64,000 nucleotides of DNA. It comes from Phycisphaerae bacterium (GTDB lineage: Bacteria; Planctomycetota; Phycisphaerae; UBA1845). Of this stretch, positions 7,979 through 16,397 are shown piece by piece. The notes under the pieces were generated by a model that was given only the letters and a program-made list of their open reading frames with translations, was not told the DNA's origin and ran no database searches. Numbering within the stretch: position 1 is the first letter of the stretch; every line of letters begins with the position of its first letter. The position numbers and the translations under genes were made by a program. The DNA lies in contig JANQQK010000028.1 in NCBI GenBank assembly GCA_028289375.1, positions 1 to 64,000 of the forward strand, read 5' to 3'.

Positions 7979-8347
7979 TCATTCGACTAGCTGGCCGCCA
8001 AAGGCGACGCGCCCGCGAGCGGGGGCTTGGTAGAGGATGTGGACGTTGTCGACAGGCCGATCGCAGATGTCGGCGATGCGTTCCGCCAGTTCACGTGCCT
8101 CGTCACGAAGAGCAGCTCCTTGAAGGACGTTGGCCTTGAGAACCTCGACAAAGACAGGTAGCACTCCGCCGGGTGGACCGCCGCCATTCTCGGCGTAGTG
8201 CGTGGCGTCGAGGGGCGTCAGCCGTACCCAAGTTCGCCCCGGTTCGGTCTTGAAGACGTCACCGGCGGCATCCGCGAGATGCGAGGCGAGCGACGTCGGC
8301 AAAGCAGCACCGCTGCGTTCGACGATCAGAACATCGAGAATCGGCAT
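7979..8347 (-). CDS. Tautomerase-superfamily protein (MIF-sized)
   Basis: 122 residues beginning MPILDVLIVE. Removal of the initiator Met exposes the N-terminal proline that is the catalytic base in tautomerases. The length corresponds to the MIF/CHMI group (two beta-alpha-beta units) rather than to the 62-residue 4-oxalocrotonate tautomerases. The second unit is LPVFVEVLKANVLQGAALRD, with VHILYQAPARGRVAFGG at the end. Substrate unknown. It lies downstream of the trx gene on the same strand, separated by a 258-base gap that holds a strong inverted repeat. Confidence 0.65.
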   Translation of the reverse strand: MPILDVLIVERSGAALPTSLASHLADAAGDVFKTEPGRTWVRLTPLDATHYAENGGGPPGGVLPVFVEVLKANVLQGAALRDEARELAERIADICDRPVDNVHILYQAPARGRVAFGGQLVE

Positions 8348-8489
8348 GGCTGATCCCAGTTACCATAGTATTGAAGGCGATGACTGCGTTAAAGCGTACG
8401 TTGGCCCACAGCCGTAAGCAAGAATGTGGTTTGATGTGCGATCTTGACCGGGAGCTGTGGTCGGAATGGTGTGCTGATGTGGGGTGCGT

Positions 8490-8557
8490 CACGCGGAGGC
8501 CGGACGCGGCGGGAAAAACTCCCGGACAACGTCCCGCCGCGACCTGGCCTCACGCGC
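8490..8557. repeat. Imperfect 25-base inverted repeat (large stem-loop)
   Basis: The left arm at 8490-8514 pairs with 8532-8557 around a 17-base loop. The inner ten base pairs (CGCGGCGGGA / TCCCGCCGCG) are perfect and GAGGCC / GGCCTC continues the stem. There is no T-run on either side, so it is not a standard intrinsic terminator, although it sits right after trx and before the tautomerase gene. It could be a mRNA-stabilising stem, a REP-like element or a terminator for a factor-dependent system. Confidence 0.55.
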
Positions 8558-8605
8558 ATCATCGTTCGAGTGAGATTGCTGATTCATTGAATGTGTATTC
8601 ACCGA

Positions 8606-8938
8606 TCAGTTGCTGCTCGCCTTGTTCAAGGCCGATTCATAATCCTCGCGTCCGCGAACGCCGACGAAGCGATCGACGATTTCGCCATTCTGGAATACCA
8701 GGACGGTGGGGATCGACGCGATGCCGTAACGGCCTGCGACTTCGCTTTGGTCATCGACGTTAACCTTGCCGACGACGGCTTTGCCTGCGAATGCGTCTGC
8801 GACCTGATCGATGACCGGTCCGACGGCCTGACACGGTCCGCACCACGTCGCCCAGAAGTCGACGAGAACCGGTTTGTCGCTTTGCAGGACCTCGTTGTCG
8901 AAGTTGTCGTTGGTGAATGTCTTTGTGTTGTCGCCCAT
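8606..8938 (-). CDS. trxA: Thioredoxin
   Basis: 110 residues from ATG 8938, which follows a GGAG-type ribosome-binding site (aaaggagacaacc); the longer open frame upstream has no homology. The full thioredoxin domain is present: PVLVDFWATWCGPC with active-site cysteines 33 and 36, the cis-proline loop GIASIPTVLVFQNGEIV, and the closing helix. A cytoplasmic dithiol reductase supplied by thioredoxin reductase (not in the window). Single gene, divergent from nothing close; the TetR gene lies 125 bases upstream on the same strand. Confidence 0.95.
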   Translation of the reverse strand: MGDNTKTFTNDNFDNEVLQSDKPVLVDFWATWCGPCQAVGPVIDQVADAFAGKAVVGKVNVDDQSEVAGRYGIASIPTVLVFQNGEIVDRFVGVRGREDYESALNKASSN

Positions 8939-9063
8939 GGTTGTCTCCTTTGTTGGGGCCAGTCGTTGCGTCACTGCCGATAATTTACGATACATTTTGA
9001 ACGGGTGTTCCAGAACGGTGTAAGAAAGTGTCGGGGGTGTGCAAGTGACGGGTCGGCGAGGGG

Positions 9064-9651
9064 CTAGACCGCAAGTTCGAGGGTGGAGTCGATCACCCGT
9101 TCGATGTAGTCGTCGGGGTATCCTGCTTTGCACAGGACGTTGAGTCCGTGACACGTGGTGACCAATAGGGCGGCCGTGTGCTCGGGATCCTTAATGTTGG
9201 CAAACTCACCGTTGGCCATGCCGCGCTCGAGCGCGCGTTGAAATTCATCCACGATGTTCGACATCGCGCTGCGCACAAGGGTACCGATGTCGGAGTCAGC
9301 CTCGGCGATCTCGATGGCCGTGTGCGTGAGGAGACAGCCCTTGCAATCCTTGGATTTGTCGAGGCGGGCGACGTAGGCAAGCGTTTTGCGAAGGCTATCA
9401 CGCACGGAACCCTCGGTGTGCAGAAACTGTGCGAGACCGTCCATGGCCTGACTTGTGTAATGTTGGATGGCTTCAACGAACAGCGACTTTTTGTCACCAT
9501 ACGTGGCGTACATGCTGCCGCGGTTGATGCCCATTTCCTTGAGCAGGTCTTCGACGCTGGTGGAGTTGAACCCCTTCTGCCAGAAGAGTTGCGTTGCGTC
9601 GTTGAGCGCATCCTGCCGGTCGAACTGCCGTGGTCGGCCTCGTACAGACAT
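9064..9651 (-). CDS. TetR/AcrR-family transcriptional regulator
   Basis: 195 residues taking ATG 9651 (MSVRGRPRQFDRQDALNDAT), the usual TetR opening; the frame extends 22 codons further but without family similarity. The N-terminal helix-turn-helix is LFWQKGFNSTSVEDLLKEMG and INRGSMYATYGDKKSLFVEA (about residues 18-56). The ligand domain contains KDCKGCLLTHTAIE, a cysteine pair also seen in relatives. Its target is not certain. No transporter or enzyme gene is directly divergent, so autoregulation through the nearby dyad at 9740-9760 is the simplest suggestion. Confidence 0.9.
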   Translation of the reverse strand: MSVRGRPRQFDRQDALNDATQLFWQKGFNSTSVEDLLKEMGINRGSMYATYGDKKSLFVEAIQHYTSQAMDGLAQFLHTEGSVRDSLRKTLAYVARLDKSKDCKGCLLTHTAIEIAEADSDIGTLVRSAMSNIVDEFQRALERGMANGEFANIKDPEHTAALLVTTCHGLNVLCKAGYPDDYIERVIDSTLELAV

Positions 9652-9739
9652 TGGCTTTTCCTCCCGTTCCTCGCCGGCTGGGAACATACACCACGTGCAT
9701 GCGTAAATCCAGCACACGAATTAAGAGAATGCGTGGTCA

Positions 9740-9760
9740 ACTATTTCGACGATCAATAGT
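9740..9760. promoter_or_regulatory. Dyad ACTATT-N9-AATAGT, candidate operator upstream of the TetR gene
   Basis: A perfect six-base inverted repeat with a nine-base spacer, about 90 bases upstream of the TetR-family start and close to a TTGACC hexamer (minus strand, 9738-9733). Size and symmetry suit a TetR-type dimer, but the short arms could arise by chance. Confidence 0.3.
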
Positions 9761-10169
9761 GTGTGTCACGGCGTGTCCCTCGTGGTTTCATGCATCCGCT
9801 ATTGCCGACGTAGGGACGACCGACGTCGCAGACTTGACATGCTGTTTTCCCTTACATCCCGTCGTGACCATTTGCTCCGGCGTGTGTCGACAGGTTCAAG
9901 ACAGTGCTTGCCGGCGCCAGTGCGTTGTCCGGGATCAGCTAGCGTAACTTACGTTGCGCGTTCGTTTGCGGAACGCTGTTCTGCAAGCTCAATACCGCGC
10001 TCGGTGATCAGGCTTGCGGTGCGTTGTCGAGTTTGATCCGCATCACGACAAAGTCTGGTGCAGACATCATGGCTCGTCTTCTCAGGCTTGGTTCAATTAG
10101 TACAGCGTACTGTAAGGAGCCCGGGTGTTTGTTGATGGCGACGCGGCGTCAAGCGTATCGAACTCGTGC
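9761..10169. other. Gene-free stretch between the TetR and metallopeptidase genes
   Basis: About 400 bases in which no reading frame on either strand has start signals plus recognisable protein sequence. It holds a small stem (TTGCGGAAC-GCT-GTTCTGCAA, 9966-9986), which could help end the metallopeptidase transcript, and a loose palindrome, TTAGTACAGCGTACTGTAA, at about 10097-10115. Otherwise I see nothing. Confidence 0.5.
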
Positions 10170-10865
10170 TTACTCGTCGCTGCCGCCAATGATGCCGAGT
10201 CGCCACAGGTAGTAGAGGAGCGTCAGGATCGCGGTGATGGTCGCGGCGACGTAGGTCATGGCTGCGGCGTTGAGCACCTTGCCGACCGGTGCCAGCTCGT
10301 TGCGCATCACGATGTTGTTGTTGACGAGAATCTCACGGGCGCGCGAGCTGGCGTCAAATTCGACCGGGAGATTCACCACCTGAAACAGGACGGTCAGGGA
10401 AAAGAGCACGACCCCTACCAGGATCAGACTCGGGGAGCCAAGGAAGAACCCGCCGATCAACAAAATCCACGAGAAGTTACTTCCGAAGGACGCCATAGGG
10501 ACGATGCCGTTGCGGAACTTCAGCGGTGCGTAGCCGTGTGCGTCCTGCAGCGCGTGGCCCGCTTCGTGCGCGGCCACACCGACGGCTGCCAACGTTCGTC
10601 CGTCGTAGATGTCGGGGGTGAGTCGAAGCACCTTCTTGCGCGGGTCATAATGGTCGCCGAGAAAGCCATCCGTTCGTTCGATGCCCACGTCTCGAAGGTT
10701 GTTCGCGTCAAGAATGCGTGCGGCAGCTTCCGCTCCGGTCATGCCGCTACTCGGCCGAATACGCGAGGCCTTGTTTATGGCCGACTTCACCGCCCACGAG
10801 GCCCAACCCGCGAGCAGCATGCCCGGAAGCAAGAAGACGAAATACATGGGGTCAAACACAAACAT
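10170..10865 (-). CDS. YugP-type neutral zinc metallopeptidase, membrane protein
   Basis: 231 residues from ATG 10865, with AAGGAG nine bases upstream. It starts with a membrane helix (MYFVFLLPGMLLAGWASWAV). The conserved YugP core contains GMTGAEAAARILDANNLRDV, DHYDPRKKVLRLTPDIYDGR, and the catalytic VGVAAHEAGHALQDAHGY (HExxH). Membrane helices at FSWILLIGGFFLGSPSLILV and at the C-terminus follow, with LPVEFDASSRA between them, a segment typical of the family that carries the third zinc ligand side. Length and layout are full for the family. The physiological substrate is unknown; a membrane-protein quality-control role is often assumed. Confidence 0.9.
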   Translation of the reverse strand: MFVFDPMYFVFLLPGMLLAGWASWAVKSAINKASRIRPSSGMTGAEAAARILDANNLRDVGIERTDGFLGDHYDPRKKVLRLTPDIYDGRTLAAVGVAAHEAGHALQDAHGYAPLKFRNGIVPMASFGSNFSWILLIGGFFLGSPSLILVGVVLFSLTVLFQVVNLPVEFDASSRAREILVNNNIVMRNELAPVGKVLNAAAMTYVAATITAILTLLYYLWRLGIIGGSDE

Positions 10866-11051
10866 CCCTGATGGCTCCTTAGTGGTCTTGAGCGGCAGAC
10901 GTTGATCCTTCGATCCTATTGATAGCCACCGACGAGTCGCATGACCCGTGCAGCTCGGTATGGATTTGTAAAGTCATGCCCAACGCGGACTTAGATAGCG
11001 CGAGCTGACAGAACCCCGTGCCCAATTGACGGTAGTTCGAAAAATAGACTG

Positions 11052-11534
11052 TCACCGATTGCGTTCGTCGCGCAGGTCAGCGTGGTCGAGGAGCATCCAA
11101 TTCTTGTGGGACAGCGCCTCTGCGGTGTACTGAATATTCTCGGTGAAAATTGCCATGGTGGGACGACCGTGGGGCAGTCCCATGAGGGCGTACGTGTAGT
11201 GGACGTTGATCTCGGCACTGAGAACGGCGGTCCAGAGGTTTTCGAGCGCGAAATTGCCGTGCGGCAGGCAGACTGCGAGGACGTCGGTTTCCTTGAACGT
11301 GTAGCGGTGGTCGGCCAGCATCTGACCGGCGGAATCCGGGTCGTCGAAGATGATGCGGACGATGGCGCAGTCGCTTGAATTGACGACCATCAGTCCCCAG
11401 ATGCGGATTTCGGTGCCATGGAAGAGCTTGGTCATGCGGAGAAGCTGGCCGACACGGTCATCGATGAAGATCGAGAGCTGGGTGACGGTGGGAAAATCGA
11501 GGCTTTCCGCAGTTTCAAAGGGTTCGACAGCCAT
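11052..11534 (-). CDS. ACT-domain protein (small regulatory/ligand-binding protein)
   Basis: 160 residues taking ATG 11534 (MAVEPFETAESLDFPTVTQL); the frame extends upstream without similarity. After a short lead, TQLSIFIDDRVGQLLRMTKL and RIWGLMVVNSSDCAIVRIIF show the beta-alpha-beta-beta pattern of an ACT domain. A second, poorer unit contains ETDVLAVCLPHGNFALENLW and MGLPHGRPTMAIFTENIQYT. ACT domains bind amino acids or other small ligands; nothing in the neighbourhood tells which. It diverges from dnaK, leaving about 266 bases between the two starts for both promoters. Confidence 0.65.
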   Translation of the reverse strand: MAVEPFETAESLDFPTVTQLSIFIDDRVGQLLRMTKLFHGTEIRIWGLMVVNSSDCAIVRIIFDDPDSAGQMLADHRYTFKETDVLAVCLPHGNFALENLWTAVLSAEINVHYTYALMGLPHGRPTMAIFTENIQYTAEALSHKNWMLLDHADLRDERNR

Positions 11535-11800
11535 GGCTTTGGAGTGTAACGGCGGTTCAGGAGGGGAGATAGAACAAATTTCGTGCGAACGCGGAAATCC
11601 CGTCAAAAGTGCCAATTCCGCAGGGGATCGACCTGCCAAGTTGGCAGGAGCGGCATGACGGCTGGTTCGCGTGAATACTTTAAGGTTATTCTTGGCAAGT
11701 GCTTAGGGGCAATCTTGGGCTCGTGACGGTTCGGCATCGCACTTGCATGAGGTAGGGGGCAGGCGATTCTGCGCCTGGAATTCCAGAGGAGATACTACAC

Positions 11801-13732
11801 ATGTCGAAAATCATCGGAATTGACCTGGGAACGACGAACTCAGTTGTGGCGATCATGGAGGGCGGTCAGCCAAAAGTGCTGACAAACGCGCAGGGTGCCC
11901 GGCTGACGCCGTCGGTGGTGGCGTTTACGGAGAAGGGTGAGCGGCTGGTGGGTCAGCCGGCGCGTCATCAGCAGGTGACCAACCCGAAGAACACGGTGTT
12001 CAGCATCAAGCGGTTCATGGGTCGGCGGCACAACGAGGTCGGCAGCGAAGAGAAGATCGTGCCGTACGAGGTGATCGGTGGTCCGCAGGAACTGGTCAAG
12101 GTCAACGTGCGCGACAAGACGTACACTCCGCCTGAGATCAGCGCCATGATCCTGCAGGATCTGAAGAAAACGGCTGAGGATTACCTGGGCCACTCGGTCG
12201 ATCGCGCGGTCATCACGGTTCCTGCGTATTTCAACGACTCGCAGCGTCAGGCGACCAAGGACGCCGGTGAGATCGCCGGTCTGAAGGTTGAGCGCATCAT
12301 CAACGAGCCGACGGCTGCTTCGCTGGCGTATGGGCTTGAGAGAAAGGCGAACGAGCGGATCGCCGTGTTCGATCTGGGTGGCGGTACGTTTGACATCTCG
12401 ATTCTCGACATCGGCGATGGCGTCTTCGAGGTGTTGGCGACGAGTGGTGACGGTCACCTTGGCGGTGATGATTACGACGAAGAACTGATCGACTTCGTGG
12501 CGGAGGAATTCCGGAAGCAGGAAGGCATTGACCTTCGGACGGATGCGATGGCGTTGCAGCGCTTGAAGGAAGCGTGCGAGAAGGCGAAGTGCGAGCTGTC
12601 GACGATGCAGGAGACGTCGATCAATCTGCCGTTCATCACGGCTGATCAGTCGGGTCCGAAGCACCTGCAGTTGAACATGACGCGGTCGAAGTTCGAGCAG
12701 CTGACCGAGAAGCTGACGGAGCGTTGTCGTGGTCCGGTGATGAAGGCGCTGGAGGATGGCAAGCTGTCGCCGAAGGATGTCGATGAGGTCGTGCTTGTCG
12801 GTGGATCGACGCGTATTCCGGCTGTACAGCAGCTTGTGAAGGACATTTTCGGCAAGGAGCCGAATCGCAGCATCAATCCGGACGAGGTTGTGGCGATCGG
12901 TGCGGCCATTCAGGGTGCGGTTCTGAGCGGCGACAAGGACGACATCGTTCTTCTGGACGTGACGCCGTTGACGTTGGGTGTCGAAACGCTGGGTGGTGTC
13001 ATGACGAAGCTGATCGAGCGGAACACGACGATTCCGACGAGCAAAAGCGAGACGTTCAGCACGGCGGCGGACAATCAGTCCGAGGTGACGATCAACGTGC
13101 TGCAGGGTGAGCGCGAGATGGCGACGGACAACCGTTCGCTGGGCAATTTCAATCTTGGCGGTATTGCCCCTGCCCCGCGCGGGATGCCGCAGATCGAGGT
13201 GACGTTTGACCTCGATGCCAACGGCATTCTGAACGTCTCGGCGAAGGACAAAGCCACCGGCAAGGAAAACAAGATCACCATCGAGGGATCGAGCGGCCTC
13301 AGCAAGGAAGAGGTCGAGAAGATGCGGCAGGATGCCGAATCCCACGCCGAAGAGGACAAGAAGAAGCGTGAGCTTGTTGAAGCCCGCAACCGTGCGGATC
13401 AACTGATCCACGAAACCGAGAAGACGTTGGCTGAGCATGGTGAGAAAGTGCCGGCCGACGAGCGGTCGAAGGTGGAGTCGGCGTTGTCGCAGTTGAAGGA
13501 AGTGTCCAAGGGCGACGATGCGGACGCGATGCAGAAGGCGATGGAGCAGGTGATGCAGTCGTCGCAGGCGATCGGCAAGATCATGTACGAGGAGGCTGCC
13601 AAGCAGGCAGGCGATTCTGCACCGGGTGGTGACGGCGTTGTGGATGAAGCTGCGGCTGGTCCATCGGAGTCTGAAAAGACCGATGATGACGTGATCGATG
13701 CGGAATATGAAGTGAAGGACGCCGGCAAATAG
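11801..13732 (+). CDS. dnaK: Molecular chaperone DnaK (Hsp70)
   Basis: 643 residues from ATG 11801, with AGGAG about ten bases upstream. The order is standard: ATPase domain ([73 protein letters not shown]), the linker [18 protein letters not shown], the beta-sandwich substrate domain, the helical lid and the short acidic tail [11 protein letters not shown]. The protein folds or refolds clients with DnaJ and GrpE, neither of which is nearby. No CIRCE element and no clear sigma32-type promoter is visible in the 266-base upstream gap. It is full length with no unusual residues noted. Confidence 0.98.
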   Translation: MSKIIGIDLGTTNSVVAIMEGGQPKVLTNAQGARLTPSVVAFTEKGERLVGQPARHQQVTNPKNTVFSIKRFMGRRHNEVGSEEKIVPYEVIGGPQELVKVNVRDKTYTPPEISAMILQDLKKTAEDYLGHSVDRAVITVPAYFNDSQRQATKDAGEIAGLKVERIINEPTAASLAYGLERKANERIAVFDLGGGTFDISILDIGDGVFEVLATSGDGHLGGDDYDEELIDFVAEEFRKQEGIDLRTDAMALQRLKEACEKAKCELSTMQETSINLPFITADQSGPKHLQLNMTRSKFEQLTEKLTERCRGPVMKALEDGKLSPKDVDEVVLVGGSTRIPAVQQLVKDIFGKEPNRSINPDEVVAIGAAIQGAVLSGDKDDIVLLDVTPLTLGVETLGGVMTKLIERNTTIPTSKSETFSTAADNQSEVTINVLQGEREMATDNRSLGNFNLGGIAPAPRGMPQIEVTFDLDANGILNVSAKDKATGKENKITIEGSSGLSKEEVEKMRQDAESHAEEDKKKRELVEARNRADQLIHETEKTLAEHGEKVPADERSKVESALSQLKEVSKGDDADAMQKAMEQVMQSSQAIGKIMYEEAAKQAGDSAPGGDGVVDEAAAGPSESEKTDDDVIDAEYEVKDAGK

Positions 13733-13852
13733 GCGCGATCATGCGTTGCGGTGGCTCTGAGATCCGTGTTGGCGAGCCTGGGAGGGGCGAAGCGGTCGAA
13801 ACCGCGCGAGCGGTGGCCGTCGGCTGAAGCGGAAGCAGTGAAAGGAAGAAGA

Positions 13853-14455
13853 ATGATTGGACACAAAGTGATGGCGATGGTGGCTGTTTGTGGATTTCTG
13901 ATGTCGGCGGGTGCGTTGGCTGAGGGCGTGCAGGTCGGGCAGGAGGCTCCGAATTTCACGCTGAAGTCGTCGGAAGGCACGGACGTTTCCCTGTCGGACT
14001 ACAAGGGCAAGGTAGTGGTTCTGCAGTGGACGAATCACACGTGTCCGTACATCAAGCGGCACGAGGGATCGCAGCGCACGGTTCAGAAGCTGGTCGAGCA
14101 GTTCCAGAAAATGGACGTTGCGTTCGTGGCGGTGGATTCGAGTCACTACTGCGAAGACAAAAAGGACGGCATCAACACCTTCCGCAAAGAGAACGACTTG
14201 AAGCATCCGACGCTGCTCGATGCGAGCGGAAAAGTCGGCAGGATGTATGGCGCCAAGTCGACGCCGCACGTGTTCGTGATCGACAAGGATAGCAAGGTTG
14301 TCTACATGGGTGCGTACGACAACGATCGCCGTGGCGACAAGGAGAACGCCCGCAACTACGTGTCTGAGGCGGTCGCAGCGGCGCTGAATGGCTCGACGCC
14401 TCCGGTTGAGCAGACGCGGCCTTATGGTTGCAGCGTCAAGTACGCCAAGAAGTAA
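13853..14455 (+). CDS. Exported AhpC/TSA-type redoxin
   Basis: 200 residues from ATG 13853, with AAAGGAAG seven bases upstream. Signal peptide about 1-23 (MAMVAVCGFLMSAGALAEG). The redoxin core follows: GQEAPNFTLKSSEGTDVSLS, VVVLQWTNHTCPYIKRHEG with a single active-site-region Cys, FVAVDSSHYCEDKKDG, LLDASGKVGRMYGAKSTPHV (cis-Pro) and FVIDKDSKVVYMGAYDNDRR. The lone Cys-Pro resembles the redoxin group common in planctomycetes rather than a CxxC thioredoxin. A likely periplasmic peroxidase or thiol protein. It lies 120 bases after dnaK and ends in a good terminator. Confidence 0.85.
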   Translation: MIGHKVMAMVAVCGFLMSAGALAEGVQVGQEAPNFTLKSSEGTDVSLSDYKGKVVVLQWTNHTCPYIKRHEGSQRTVQKLVEQFQKMDVAFVAVDSSHYCEDKKDGINTFRKENDLKHPTLLDASGKVGRMYGAKSTPHVFVIDKDSKVVYMGAYDNDRRGDKENARNYVSEAVAAALNGSTPPVEQTRPYGCSVKYAKK

Positions 14456-14484
14456 GTTCCTGCGTTCATCTGTGAAATGAATAC

Positions 14485-14526
14485 ACGGCGGCGGTCCGGG
14501 TGAAGAGTCCTGGCCGCCGCCGTTTT
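14485..14526 (+). terminator. Intrinsic terminator after the redoxin gene
   Basis: A GC-rich stem ACGGCGGCGG...CCGCCGCCGT, extended by CCGGG/CCTGG, is followed by TTTTGCTT. It starts 30 bases after the redoxin stop codon. Confidence 0.75.
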
Positions 14527-14658
14527 GCTTGCGCTGAACGTGGTGGCCTGTTTGATCGCTTGCGGTCGGTCCGATCCGTTCATAGACTGCGGCGGTGTTG
14601 GTGCGATCGATTTTGTGGTCCTTCCTGAGGCGGTTACACATTGATTGACCTTGAGCAA

Positions 14659-15432
14659 ATGCGGGCGGCGGGGCGATGTGCCCTTGCGATGGTGATGCTG
14701 TCCATGGTGTGCGTCGGTTGTGGTCCGAAGTGGGAATCGGACATCAATGTGGCGTTGCGACAGGCGCGTCGTCGTCAGAGCGGGGTCGTCGTGTTTTACA
14801 AGGATCCACTGGACGCGCAGTCGGCGTTGATGCACGAGTCGCTTGAGGAGCCGGAAGTTCGCAAGCTGATCCAGGAGCGGGTGCGGTGCGTGATGGTGCC
14901 GTTCTATCCGCCGGATCAACGATTTGTCGCACGCTATGGGGTGACGCAACCGCCTGCATTGATCGTGATCCACCCGGACGAGACGTATCATGCATTGACA
15001 GGGGCGGTGGATGCGCGTTCGGTCGTTTCGTTTCTGAATCGTGCGAAGCCGCCCGGTGCGCAGCCGAATCGGAATGTTGAGGTTGCGACGACCGAGCGTG
15101 TGCAGTTTTACAACGTATACGACCGTGCGAAGGATGCGGCTGAGCGGCAGAATCGGCGGCTGGTATTGGTCTACAAGTGGTGGCTGGACGGCGATTCGTC
15201 TGAGTTGATTCGGCGGCTGACGACGTCGACGGTGTCGACGTATTACACGGATTCAATCGTCTGCATTCTGGATTGGGATTACGTACCGAATCGTGCGGTG
15301 GTGGCCGAATATGGGGTGACGGATTTTCCGGCGGTGGTGGCGGTGGATCCGGACGGGGCTTACCGCGTGCTGCGGGGGTTGCCGTCGGTTGAGCAGTTGA
15401 TTCGGCTGGGGGTTTGGCGTCGTCCTCGGTAG
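14659..15432 (+). CDS. Lipoprotein-like protein with two thioredoxin-fold units
   Basis: 257 residues if it starts at ATG 14659 (MRAAGRCALAMVMLSMVCVGC), which gives a normal basic n-region; TTG 14641 in the same frame has a better-placed GAGG but an acidic start. A cysteine at about residue 21 could be lipidated. Two similar halves follow. Half 1: SGVVVFYKDPLDAQSALMHE and VARYGVTQPPALIVIHPD. Half 2: RLVLVYKWWLDGDSSELIRR and VAEYGVTDFPAVVAVDPDGA. Each keeps the thioredoxin-like cis-proline loop (QPP / DFP) but has no CxxC, so it is probably a binding or structural protein rather than an oxidoreductase. Its 3' end overlaps the convergent SGNH gene by 73 bases. Confidence 0.6.
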   Translation: MRAAGRCALAMVMLSMVCVGCGPKWESDINVALRQARRRQSGVVVFYKDPLDAQSALMHESLEEPEVRKLIQERVRCVMVPFYPPDQRFVARYGVTQPPALIVIHPDETYHALTGAVDARSVVSFLNRAKPPGAQPNRNVEVATTERVQFYNVYDRAKDAAERQNRRLVLVYKWWLDGDSSELIRRLTTSTVSTYYTDSIVCILDWDYVPNRAVVAEYGVTDFPAVVAVDPDGAYRVLRGLPSVEQLIRLGVWRRPR

Positions 15433-16301
15433 GGGCGACGCAGCAAGCCGGGGATTGTCCAAAGCATCATGAGCAATGTTGCAGGTTCGGGGATGGTCTG
15501 CGCGGCCACGTCGGCGAGATAGGCGTGGGCGGACGTTGTGGGGTGGATGCTGTCCCAGAAGAGGAATTCGTCCGGGTTGGGGACGACGGTCTTGTTCGGC
15601 AAAAGGGCTGGGCTGGTAACGTTGGTGTAGCCGAATGCCGCAGGATTGCTGACGACCTGATCGATGAGACTGAAGGTGTTCAACTCGAAGATGTCGATGC
15701 CGAAGGTTTGTTCGACGTGATCGACCGAGGCATCGATGCGCAGATTGAAGGCGATGGTGTTGTTCGTGGCATCGGCGATCTGCGCGGGGTCGTTGGTATC
15801 GAGGATGCGCGGGGTTTGACCGAGGTTGGGGACGTTGGGCACGAGGATGTGTTCGGCACCGGCGGCTGCGAGGTCGGTCAGCGCCTCCTGGATGAAGTTC
15901 TGATTGGGGTCGACGACCGGGTCCAGATCGAGAATGTCGAGGAGGTTGTTGGCGCCGCCCCAGACGACATACAGCGTGTTGGATGTATCGGGAGCGCTGG
16001 CGAGGTGAATGTCGACGAGCTGTGCGATGGCCTCGGTGGTGGCGCCGCCGAGGGCGAGATTGGTGACGTTGCGATCGGGGATACTGAGCGAGTCGGCGAG
16101 GTATTCCACCCAGACAGGGCCGTTGGAAAAGCGTCCGTCGAAGTAGGGGGGTGATTCGGGAACGAGACCGCCGGTGACCTGGAAGATGTTGCCGGTGTCT
16201 GAAAGGCTGTCGCCAAAGACGACCATGCGGTCGAAGGGTTGGGCGAGGGTGGTCGACGCGGCGATGACCGATAAGACGATGCCTGCTTTCCAGTTCTTCA
16301 T
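15360..16301 (-). CDS. Secreted SGNH/GDSL lipase-esterase with PEP-CTERM tail
   Basis: 313 residues from ATG 16301 (MKNWKAGIVLSVIAASTTLA, signal peptide). SGNH blocks: FDRMVVFGDSLSDTGN with nucleophile Ser32; NLALGGATT; VVWGGANNLLD; and EFLFWDSIHPTTSAHAYLAD with the Asp-x-x-His pair. The order is that of GDSL lipases of the autotransporter/thermolabile-haemolysin group. The C-terminus TIPEPATLLMMLWTIPGLLR followed by RPYRGRR is a PEP-CTERM sorting signal, although with further basic residues after the usual end. No exosortase is in the window. Expected at the cell surface or secreted, cleaving an ester of unknown identity. Confidence 0.88.
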   Translation of the reverse strand: MKNWKAGIVLSVIAASTTLAQPFDRMVVFGDSLSDTGNIFQVTGGLVPESPPYFDGRFSNGPVWVEYLADSLSIPDRNVTNLALGGATTEAIAQLVDIHLASAPDTSNTLYVVWGGANNLLDILDLDPVVDPNQNFIQEALTDLAAAGAEHILVPNVPNLGQTPRILDTNDPAQIADATNNTIAFNLRIDASVDHVEQTFGIDIFELNTFSLIDQVVSNPAAFGYTNVTSPALLPNKTVVPNPDEFLFWDSIHPTTSAHAYLADVAAQTIPEPATLLMMLWTIPGLLRRPYRGRRQTPSRINCSTDGNPRSTR

Positions 16302-16346
16302 GGAAGCATGATAGTGATTCGCGCGCGTGGAATGCAACGTGGTGAT

Positions 16347-16385
16347 GGACGGGGTCTTGCCGTCCTGTCACCCACAAGGGGTGAC
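16347..16385. other. Two small hairpins in the gap upstream of the SGNH gene
   Basis: GGACGG...CCGTCC (16347-16365) and GTCACCC...GGGTGAC (16367-16385) stand back to back between the polyprenyl-synthase-like gene and the SGNH gene. Neither is followed by a T-run. They could mark the end of the upstream transcript or a leader structure. Confidence 0.3.
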
Positions 16386-16397
16386 GCTATAGGGGGT

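Noticed and set aside
11535..11800. CIRCE or heat-shock sigma promoter before dnaK
   Set aside because: No TTAGCACTC-N9-GAGTGCTAA and no convincing CTTGAA/CCCCAT pair; regulation left unassigned.
11840..13438. 532-codon minus-strand frame opposite dnaK
   Set aside because: Long antisense frames over dnaK are a known artefact of its codon pattern; the sequence has no domain of its own.
15360..16301. Exosortase system next to the PEP-CTERM protein
   Set aside because: No exosortase-like membrane protein is found in the window; only the sorting tail is present.
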